DNA of 13,277 nt. Origin: Candidatus Parvarchaeota archaeon UBA573. Lineage in GTDB: Archaea > Nanobdellota > Nanobdellia > Parvarchaeales > Parvarchaeaceae. The notes below the pieces were generated by a model. The model was not told where the DNA came from, made no database searches, and saw only the letters and a program-made list of their open reading frames with translations. The stretch spans positions 178-13,454 of the forward strand of contig DAPE01000005.1 of the NCBI GenBank assembly GCA_002502045.1. The letters are read 5' to 3'. Both the position numbers and the translations under genes were made by a program. Below are positions 1-5,931 of the stretch, piece by piece. Position 1 is the stretch's first letter. Each line of letters opens with the position of its first letter.

Positions 1-83
1 ATATAAATATTTCTTTAGGTTAAAATACTTTATCTTTTAAAAGTTTCTGCTATAAACAAAAAATTATTTTTTATAGTAAAAAG

Positions 84-97
84 AATAGAATATAAAT
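84..97 (+). promoter_or_regulatory. Archaeal promoter (BRE + TATA box) of the sdh operon
   Basis: The string TATAAAT at 91-97 is preceded by a purine-rich stretch (AATAGAA, 84-90) that could serve as the TFB recognition element. The box centre (94) is 24 bases before the ATG at 118, the spacing expected if transcription starts at or next to that ATG. No comparable TATA box lies about 26 bases before the sdhA ATG at 228, so the sdh transcript most likely starts near 118. Bases 1-83 are very AT-rich and show no gene. A short palindrome, ATAAAgTTTAT (99-109), lies between the box and the predicted start; in such AT-rich DNA it may be chance. Confidence 0.5.
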
Positions 98-117
98 GAT
101 AAAGTTTATTATTAATT

Positions 118-231
118 ATGGCCGTAAATCTGCTTAAAAACAAAAATTCAAATAAAAAACACTCATCTAATGTGATAATTGAAGCATTGCAAATTAGAAA
201 GTGGACATTTCAGCAGATTTTTAAGATATGA
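118..231 (+). CDS. Possible 37-residue leader ORF before sdhA
   Basis: An ATG at 118 opens a 37-codon frame ending in TGA at 229-231. The stop overlaps the sdhA start as ATGA, the classic arrangement for translational coupling. The first in-frame stop upstream is TAA at 100-102. There is no ribosome site before 118, but a TATA box is centred 24 bases upstream, so the ORF would be translated from a leaderless message. The product begins MAVNLLKNKN and ends FQQIFKI. It is basic near the N-terminus, has no Cys and no clear membrane helix, and I do not recognise it. sdhA itself lacks a convincing ribosome site, which favours coupling to this ORF. A 37-codon frame can arise by chance, and nothing shows that the peptide has a function beyond its translation. 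Confidence 0.4.
   Translation: MAVNLLKNKNSNKKHSSNVIIEALQIRKWTFQQIFKI
126..220 (+). repeat. Perfect 9-bp inverted repeat before sdhA
   Basis: AAATCTGCT (126-134) and AGCAGATTT (212-220) are exact reverse complements separated by 77 bases. The right arm ends 7 bases before the sdhA ATG. In RNA the arms could pair and close off the sdhA start region until a ribosome crosses the leader ORF. The repeat is certain; the regulatory role is speculative, since a 9-bp match in a short AT-rich region is not very improbable. Confidence 0.4.
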
Positions 232-1952
232 CAAATGAAAATTATAAAAGTATAGACACTGATTTGCTCATAATTGGAGCTGGCGGTTCGGGATTAAGAG
301 CTGCAGTTGAAGCCATTAATTCCGGCGTAAGCGTAACAATTCTATCTAAATCTCTCCTTGGAAAAGCCCACACAGTTATGGCAGAAGGAGGCATAGCTGC
401 TTCTCTTGGTGATGTAGATCCTGAAGACAACTGGAAAGTACACTTCAAGGATACGATGGTAGAAGGAGTTTATATTTCAGACTGGAGATTGGTAGAAAAA
501 TTAGCAAAAGAAGCACCGGATAGAGTATATGAACTAGAAAGAATGGGAGCTCTTTTTGACAGGACTCCTGAGAAAAAGATAATGCAAAGGGCCTTTGGAG
601 CACACACTTACAGAAGACTATGCCATGTTGGTGACAAGACAGGTTTAGAATTGCTAAGGACATTAGAAGACAAGATACTTCATAGCAGCAATGTAAAAAT
701 AATGGATGAAGTCTTTGTAACCAAATTGATAAAAAAGAACGACAAAGTTATAGGGGCGGTTGGATTAGACATGAAAACTGGCGAGTTTATTGCCATAAAT
801 TCAAAATCAACTATTATAGCAGGAGGAGGCTGCGGTAGGATATATGAGGTTACATCTAATTCATGGGAAAGCACTGGTGATGGAATTGCACTAGCATTCG
901 ATGCCGGTGCGGAATTAATGGATATGGAAATGATGCAGTTTCACCCTACAGGGATGGTATGGCCCCCAGGTGTAAGAGGTTTACTTGTAACGGAAGGAGT
1001 AAGAGGAGAGGGGGGTTTGCTTTACAATACAAAAGGAGAAAGGTTTATGTTGAGATATTCTCCACAGAAAAAAGAACTTGATGCAAGAGATGTTGTCGCG
1101 AGAGCTATCTATAATGAGATACAGGAAGGAAGAGGTACAGAACATGGAGGAGTGCTATTGGATATATCTTATAAAGGAAAGGACTTCATAATGAAAAAAC
1201 TCCCGGGGATGTACATGCAATTCAAAGAATTTGCAGGCGTGGACATAACAAAGGAAAAAATGGAAGTTGGTCCCACTACACATTATTTTATGGGAGGAAT
1301 AAAAGTTGACACTGAAACAAATTCAACAAATGTAAAAGGATTATTTGCAGTGGGCGAAGCTGCTGCCGGAGTACACGGTGCTAATAGGCTGGGCGGGAAT
1401 TCGCTTGCAGATTTATTAGTCTTCGGAAAGTACGTTGGAATAAATGCATCTGCTTACGCTAAAACAGCAAACTTAGAAAAGATACCTGAAGCTGAAATAA
1501 AAGACGAAATAAAAAGAGTAAGCGAATTTATAAACCCTAATGGAATTAATCCTTATTCACTTACAGAAAAACTCAGAAAAACTATGTCAGAAAATGTTGG
1601 CATTGTAAGAAATGAACAGAACATGCAAAAGGCCCTTTCAGTTATACTCGATATAAAAAAGGAGTACAAAAATATAGGGGTTGGAGGCAATCTGCAATAT
1701 AACCCAGGATTGCTTCAATGCTTGGAACTTCACAGTATGCTTGAAATATCAGAATTGCTGGTAAGAGGAGCAATAATGAGAAAAGAAAGCAGAGGTGCGC
1801 ATTACAGAAGCGACTACCCTAAAAAAGACAAAAAATGGCTAAAGAATATAGTATTCAAGAAAAACGAAGATAAAGTAGAAAGCTCTACATTTTTACCGCC
1901 GGAAATGCCACCTTATCTCAAAGAAATATTGCCAGAGGAAACTTATGAATAA
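228..1952 (+). CDS. sdhA: Succinate dehydrogenase/fumarate reductase flavoprotein subunit
   Basis: This is the catalytic FAD subunit, oxidising succinate to fumarate and passing electrons to SdhB. The 574 residues are a normal family length. An N-terminal dinucleotide fold GAGGSG (17-22) is followed by AHTVMAEGG, where His48 is the expected covalent flavin attachment site. The active site is complete: FHPTG (His239), TEGVRGEGG (255-263), ARDVVAR with the catalytic-type Arg287, THYFMGG (His352), and the FAD/substrate segment HGANRLGGNS (383-392). The ATG at 228 is the only reasonable start because an in-frame TAA lies at 222-224. No strong ribosome site precedes it, and it overlaps the stop of a possible leader ORF. 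sdhB overlaps its last 8 bases. Sequence alone does not separate succinate oxidation from fumarate reduction; the citrate-cycle genes nearby favour a dehydrogenase. Confidence 0.97.
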   Translation: MTNENYKSIDTDLLIIGAGGSGLRAAVEAINSGVSVTILSKSLLGKAHTVMAEGGIAASLGDVDPEDNWKVHFKDTMVEGVYISDWRLVEKLAKEAPDRVYELERMGALFDRTPEKKIMQRAFGAHTYRRLCHVGDKTGLELLRTLEDKILHSSNVKIMDEVFVTKLIKKNDKVIGAVGLDMKTGEFIAINSKSTIIAGGGCGRIYEVTSNSWESTGDGIALAFDAGAELMDMEMMQFHPTGMVWPPGVRGLLVTEGVRGEGGLLYNTKGERFMLRYSPQKKELDARDVVARAIYNEIQEGRGTEHGGVLLDISYKGKDFIMKKLPGMYMQFKEFAGVDITKEKMEVGPTTHYFMGGIKVDTETNSTNVKGLFAVGEAAAGVHGANRLGGNSLADLLVFGKYVGINASAYAKTANLEKIPEAEIKDEIKRVSEFINPNGINPYSLTEKLRKTMSENVGIVRNEQNMQKALSVILDIKKEYKNIGVGGNLQYNPGLLQCLELHSMLEISELLVRGAIMRKESRGAHYRSDYPKKDKKWLKNIVFKKNEDKVESSTFLPPEMPPYLKEILPEETYE

Positions 1953-2691
1953 AGAAGTAAAAATGAATGTTTATAGATTTGATCCAAATAAGGACAAGGA
2001 AGGAAAATTCCAGGAGTTTACTGTTCCTGTAAAAGAGGGAATGGTTGTTCTAGATGCTGTACATTATATAGAAAATAATATGGATCCTACACTTGGAGTT
2101 AGGTGGAACTGCAAAGCCGCAAGATGTGGTTCGTGCGCTGCAGAAATAAACGGAAAACCTAGTTTGATGTGCAAAACAAGAGTGGATTCGCTTGGTGATA
2201 AAATACACGTTGCACCCATGAAAGCCTTCCCAATAGTAAAGGATTTAGTAACTGACGTTTCGAGAAACTGGGAAATAGCAAGAAAGATACCTGAATTTAC
2301 ACCAAAAAAAGGCTTGAAAGAACCTTGGCAAATAGCTGAGATAGATGTCAGTAGATCGAGAGAGTTTAGAAACTGCATAGAATGTTTTCTCTGTCAGGAT
2401 GTCTGTCATGTTATAAGAGAGCATGATAAAGATTACATAGGACCCAGGTTTATGGTAAAAGCAGCTTCATTGGATACTCATCCTTTAGATTCAATAAACC
2501 GTTCAAAGTTTCTTCATGAAGAAGGCGGAGCAGGTTACTGCAATATCACTAAATGTTGCCAGTCTGTCTGCCCTGAGCATATAGCAATAACAGACAATGC
2601 AATAATACCTGAAAAAGAAAGCATAGTTGACAGCTATTATGACCCTGTAACAATGCTGTTCAAAAAGATAAGAGGAAAACATGGACAGTGA
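1945..2691 (+). CDS. sdhB: Succinate dehydrogenase iron-sulfur subunit
   Basis: SdhB carries electrons from the flavin to the membrane quinone site through three iron-sulfur clusters. The N-terminal plant-ferredoxin domain holds a [2Fe-2S] set: Cys56, Cys61, Cys64 and Cys76. The C-terminal domain has CIECFLCQDVC (Cys144, 147, 150, 154) and CNITKCCQSVCP (Cys199, 205, 209). By analogy with E. coli SdhB, Cys144/147/150/209 bind [4Fe-4S] and Cys154/199/205 bind [3Fe-4S]. The position that turns the third cluster into [4Fe-4S] in some relatives is Thr202 here, so a 3Fe cluster is expected. Cys204 is an extra cysteine. At 248 residues the length is typical. The ATG at 1945 has AGAGG at 1934-1938, six bases upstream, which supports it over the internal ATG at 1963. 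It overlaps sdhA by 8 bases and sdhC by 11. Confidence 0.97.
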   Translation: MNKEVKMNVYRFDPNKDKEGKFQEFTVPVKEGMVVLDAVHYIENNMDPTLGVRWNCKAARCGSCAAEINGKPSLMCKTRVDSLGDKIHVAPMKAFPIVKDLVTDVSRNWEIARKIPEFTPKKGLKEPWQIAEIDVSRSREFRNCIECFLCQDVCHVIREHDKDYIGPRFMVKAASLDTHPLDSINRSKFLHEEGGAGYCNITKCCQSVCPEHIAITDNAIIPEKESIVDSYYDPVTMLFKKIRGKHGQ

Positions 2692-3403
2692 AGCAAATTT
2701 TTTAAGCACAATGAAAAAGGCGATACCGGAATTGTTCGAGCCTAACTGGAGATTATGGTCATTCTTGGCAATACTGATATTTGCAATAGTTGCACTTTTT
2801 GTTTTCCCTGTAAAAGAATACAAAGGATTGATAGACCCTTTCTATTCTCCGACCATATTGATAGTTCCAGTCGTGGGATTATTCAGGCTAACTTGCTATG
2901 CATACCGAAAAGATTACTATAGAAATATTTTCAACCACCCGCAAAGTTGTGCGGCTGATGAAAGAAGAGACTCTGCAAACAGAGGTTATTCTGGAGAAAC
3001 TACATTATTCGCATTCAACAATCTTCACAGATATCTGTTATATTTTGGTATAATACTTCTTCCATTTTTCTACTATGACTTTTATGTTTCAGTGACTTAC
3101 TTTGGAGGATTTGTACTTAGATTTGCAAGTATCCTCATATTATTAAACGCGATTCTGCTTACATTATGGGTATTTTCATGCCACGCCTTCAGGCATGTTT
3201 TTGCAGGCGGGAATGTAAAGTGCTATGACTGTGCATTGAAGCCAAATGCCAGGAAAGGCTTCTTTAATTTCCAGTCAATGCTAAATAAAAGACATGAAGA
3301 ATGGGCGTTTATTAGCTTAGTATTCATAGTCCTTGTTGACTTGTATTTGAGAGCATTGGCCGCAGGATGGCCGATAGATTTCAGGATCTTTCAGGTGATA
3401 TAG
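2681..3403 (+). CDS. sdhC: Succinate dehydrogenase membrane anchor, mycobacterial Sdh1-like
   Basis: This 240-residue protein has about five hydrophobic helices (roughly 26-43, 54-72, 111-130, 145-168, 207-228) and would anchor SdhAB and hold the quinone site. From memory, it matches the anchor of the mycobacterial Sdh1 complex over its whole length: RLTCYAYRKDYYR (69-81), a single Cys90 in a QSCA context, YSGET (103-107), LHRYLLY (115-121), SCHAFRHVFAGG (166-177), LNKRH (201-205) and a closing DFRIF. Cys72, Cys90, Cys167, His116, His168 and His172 are the residues shared with that family. In mycobacterial Sdh1 this subunit is reported to carry a Rieske-type [2Fe-2S] cluster in place of heme. 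Which of these residues would bind a cluster here is inference. An additional CYDC (181-184) is not in the relative as I recall it. AGAGG at 2671-2675 is its ribosome site. Confidence 0.88.
   Translation: MDSEANFLSTMKKAIPELFEPNWRLWSFLAILIFAIVALFVFPVKEYKGLIDPFYSPTILIVPVVGLFRLTCYAYRKDYYRNIFNHPQSCAADERRDSANRGYSGETTLFAFNNLHRYLLYFGIILLPFFYYDFYVSVTYFGGFVLRFASILILLNAILLTLWVFSCHAFRHVFAGGNVKCYDCALKPNARKGFFNFQSMLNKRHEEWAFISLVFIVLVDLYLRALAAGWPIDFRIFQVI
3394..3398 (+). promoter_or_regulatory. Ribosome binding site of the 57-residue membrane ORF
   Basis: GGTGA at 3394-3398 lies six bases before the ATG at 3405, inside the last codons of sdhC. It matches the archaeal 16S rRNA tail and is the main reason to treat the short downstream ORF as a real gene. 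Confidence 0.75.
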
Positions 3404-3404
3404 T

Positions 3405-3578
3405 ATGCACTTCCCGGACAGATACAGATACCCATTGTTTTTCATTGGATTACTATTGATGATAGCTTCTGCATTCTTATATAAATTCGGTTTTCTGACA
3501 CTTGAATTTGAAGAGATATTAATTGTTATAGGAACAGTGCTTTTTGTATTTTCTATAGCTTCAGGTCTTATTAAGTAA
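3405..3578 (+). CDS. Small two-helix membrane protein, probable fourth Sdh subunit
   Basis: This 57-codon ORF starts one base after the sdhC stop and has a strong GGTGA ribosome site, so it is very likely translated as the last gene of the sdh operon. The product begins MHFPDRYRYP. Two hydrophobic helices (about 10-26 and 36-55) are joined by a short linker containing Glu34, Glu36 and Glu37, and it ends SGLIK. It has one His (His2) and no Cys, so it is unlikely to be a main metal ligand. Mycobacterial Sdh1 contains a small extra membrane subunit (SdhF). By position and size this could be its functional counterpart, but I cannot claim sequence homology. It could instead be an SdhD-like helper or an assembly factor. 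Its last 8 bases overlap the end of the convergent MFS gene. Confidence 0.8.
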   Translation: MHFPDRYRYPLFFIGLLLMIASAFLYKFGFLTLEFEEILIVIGTVLFVFSIASGLIK

Positions 3579-4770
3579 TCAACTTTGATTTTTTCGGACT
3601 CGGAAGCAATGGAAGGAAAAGCATTGATATGAAGAGTACAATGGCCATATAATACATGCTAGTCACAATGCTTGTAAAAGTCAGAAAATAAGTCATTAAA
3701 GCTATACCAAATGCTCCTCCTAAAATATTCCCAATTCCCCACACTAAACTATAGGCAGTCGAATAATATTCCTTTGGTACTAACTGATAGGTGTAATCCA
3801 AAAGAACTGAAAAACCAGTAAATATAAGAAAAGCCAAAACAGCATAAGCAAACGTCAGAATTATAATATTTCCGGTAGATAGAAACAATAGAAATGCCAA
3901 AAATGAAAAGAAGGAAGTTATTGCAATAGTGAATCTGCCGCCTTTTATGGTTGTAATATATCCAAAAAGCGGCTGGCCTAAAATGGCAGGAATGAAACTT
4001 ACAGTAAGTATAATGCCTGTAAAAGCAGCGGACCCTGTAATCTTATCTATGTATTCTGCAATAAAAGTTACAGTGCCCATTATGAAAGCTCCTTTTAGAA
4101 AAATTGGAAGCAACGCAAGATAGAGATTTTTCTTTATGTCTTTAGGCAAGCTAATATTCTTCTTAATTTTCTTCTGCTTTTTGAAAGGCCTTGCAAAGCC
4201 GGACATTCCAAAGTAGATTATCATTGACAAAATCCAAACATAAACTGCGATAACCTCCATTCCCTTAAAGCCACCAAAAAACAAAAGAAGAAAGGTTATT
4301 ACAGACGGCATTAGTGCCCTTCCCAAACTGCCAAATGCTCCATTTATCCCAAGGATTTTGCCTAGATCTCTGCTTTCATAAACAAAAGAAAGCACAGATG
4401 CGCCTATAGGATGATAAAAGGCCTGGCCAGAACCCAAGGCTATGGATCCTAATATAATAAAGACTGCATAATAACCAGTATAGATAAATCCAAAACCGAA
4501 AAAGAATGCTGCCAAGCCTTCTAATGCTATCCCTAATGACAATAAAAACCTGTCATTGTTTAATCTATCAGCGAACTTTCCTATTGGCAGGCTTATAACA
4601 CCATAAATAACATTATATATTATAGCATTAACGCCCAAAAAAGCAAGACTTACTCCGGGCAATTTAGCAAAAAAGACTATAAGTATTGAAAACAGCAGAA
4701 AATTGCCATCATTGGCAAAATGCGTCAAAGAAGTAAATAATAAGGCTCTTTTTCTGCTAAAGTATTGCAT
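3571..4770 (-). CDS. MFS transporter, 12-helix, Fsr-like
   Basis: This is a 399-residue integral membrane protein of the major facilitator superfamily, with about twelve hydrophobic segments and a basic central loop near residues 194-214. MFS motif A is visible as GKFADRLNND (64-73) followed by Arg74 between helices 2 and 3. LTHFANDG (15-22) near the N-terminus and QAFYHPIGAS (116-125) recall the fosmidomycin-resistance (Fsr) branch. The substrate cannot be read from the sequence. The start lies 11 bases after the gltA stop on the same strand, so it is probably the last gene of the trx-kor-gltA operon. That position would suit export or uptake of an organic acid, but this is a guess. Only a weak AAGGT precedes the ATG. 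Its 3' end overlaps the convergent small sdh gene by 8 bases. Confidence 0.88.
   Translation of the reverse strand: MQYFSRKRALLFTSLTHFANDGNFLLFSILIVFFAKLPGVSLAFLGVNAIIYNVIYGVISLPIGKFADRLNNDRFLLSLGIALEGLAAFFFGFGFIYTGYYAVFIILGSIALGSGQAFYHPIGASVLSFVYESRDLGKILGINGAFGSLGRALMPSVITFLLLFFGGFKGMEVIAVYVWILSMIIYFGMSGFARPFKKQKKIKKNISLPKDIKKNLYLALLPIFLKGAFIMGTVTFIAEYIDKITGSAAFTGIILTVSFIPAILGQPLFGYITTIKGGRFTIAITSFFSFLAFLLFLSTGNIIILTFAYAVLAFLIFTGFSVLLDYTYQLVPKEYYSTAYSLVWGIGNILGGAFGIALMTYFLTFTSIVTSMYYMAIVLFISMLFLPLLPSPKKSKLIT
3589..3594 (+). terminator. Possible T-tract terminator of the sdh operon
   Basis: A run of six T starts 11 bases after the last stop of the sdh operon. Archaeal termination often occurs at such T-runs without a hairpin. 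The tract lies inside the 3' end of the convergent MFS gene, so it is also constrained by coding sequence. Other T-runs occur in this AT-rich DNA, hence the low confidence. Confidence 0.3.
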
Positions 4771-4781
4771 ATTTAGTGTAT

Positions 4782-5930
4782 TTACCTTTTTTCTATAGGT
4801 AGATACTCGAGATCAATTTTTCCAACGTACTCTTCTAATGGCCTGAAAAGTTTGTTATCTCTCCAGTATTCTATTACGTGAGAACACCAACCTACGGTTC
4901 TACTCGATGCAAATACGGTATCAAACATTTCAGGTTTTATTTCTAAATGCATATACAAAGGCCCTGAAAAGAAATCAACGTTAGGCCAGATGCCATGACT
5001 TTTACCCAACTTGTCTATCATCATTTTTTCTGCTCTTAAGGATATTTCTATTAATTTATTTATTTCACTGTCAGAATTTCCCTTTATTTTATCAAGATAT
5101 GATTTTAGAATCTTAGCACGCGGATCATAAGTTTTGTAAACTCTGTGACCGAACCCCATTATCTTCTTTTTTCCTGCCAGCGCTTCCTCTATATAATTTT
5201 CAGTATTCTCTGGATTCCCTATTTCCTTCATCATCTTAACTGCAGCTTCATCCGCTCCGCCATGCAACGGGCCTTTCAACGCTGCGACTCCTGCAGTGAC
5301 TCCTGCATAAATATCCGCTAAAGTAGAACAAGCAACTAAAGTTGCAAAAGTAGATGCATTCGAACTGTGCTCTGCATGAAGAATAAACATTACATCCATT
5401 AATTTTTCAGAATCTTTATCCGGTTTATTACCAGTAAGCATGTAAAGAAAGTTAGCAGAATGATTTAACGAATTATCGGGCTCTATCATCTCCTTTCCTT
5501 CTTTTATTCTACCTATAGCAGCTGATATTGTAGCGGTCTTTGCTATAATCTTTATAGCCTTTTCAATATTTTCATTTTCGTTGTCGCTGTATGGCTTGCT
5601 GTCATCAGCAGAGAGAGAGGACATTGCTGTTCTTAGTGCATCCAATGCCTGCGATTCTTTTGAAAACTTACGAATTATATCCTTAGTATTTTCTGGTATT
5701 GCCCTTTCTTCTTTCATCTTTGCAATGAAATCAGAAAGCTCTTTTGAATTTGGCAGCTTACTGTATAACAAAAGATAGCATACTTCTTCGTAGGAAGAGT
5801 AATTTGCCAGATCCTCTATTTTATAGCCTCTGTAATAAAGCTTGCCTTCCTGTCCATCAACCTTGCATATTGATGATTTTGTGATGTAAACTCCCTGCAA
5901 ACCTTCTTTTATTTCAATTTCTTCTGCCAT
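4782..5930 (-). CDS. gltA: Citrate synthase
   Basis: This enzyme condenses oxaloacetate with acetyl-CoA to citrate, the entry step of the citrate cycle. The 382 residues match the short archaeal/Gram-positive type. The catalytic triad is visible: His223 in GPLHGG, His262 in GFGHRVYKTYDPRA, and Asp319 in PNVDFFSG. AEHSSNAS (His188) contributes to oxaloacetate binding, and the C-terminal segment SSRTVGWCSH (342-351) is also conserved. 2-Methylcitrate synthases share these residues, so activity on propionyl-CoA is not excluded; the neighbours kor, suc and sdh favour citrate. The ATG at 5930 follows the korB stop by one base, so the two are co-transcribed and probably coupled. The upstream AAGGT is about 14 bases away, a weak ribosome site. 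Confidence 0.95.
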   Translation of the reverse strand: MAEEIEIKEGLQGVYITKSSICKVDGQEGKLYYRGYKIEDLANYSSYEEVCYLLLYSKLPNSKELSDFIAKMKEERAIPENTKDIIRKFSKESQALDALRTAMSSLSADDSKPYSDNENENIEKAIKIIAKTATISAAIGRIKEGKEMIEPDNSLNHSANFLYMLTGNKPDKDSEKLMDVMFILHAEHSSNASTFATLVACSTLADIYAGVTAGVAALKGPLHGGADEAAVKMMKEIGNPENTENYIEEALAGKKKIMGFGHRVYKTYDPRAKILKSYLDKIKGNSDSEINKLIEISLRAEKMMIDKLGKSHGIWPNVDFFSGPLYMHLEIKPEMFDTVFASSRTVGWCSHVIEYWRDNKLFRPLEEYVGKIDLEYLPIEKR

Positions 5931-5931
5931 T

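Noticed and set aside
1..117. tRNA, other structured RNA or CRISPR repeats in the left edge
   Set aside because: No cloverleaf elements or regularly spaced repeats could be found; the stretch is AT-rich promoter-like DNA.
2539..2574. Second [4Fe-4S] cluster in SdhB using Cys204
   Set aside because: The ligand position that distinguishes 4Fe from 3Fe is Thr202; Cys204 is next to the normal ligand Cys205 and does not fit the 4Fe spacing.
2681..3403. Heterodisulfide-reductase-like SdhE anchor (CCG domain)
   Set aside because: There are no CCG motifs; the protein has five membrane helices and Sdh1-type motifs instead.
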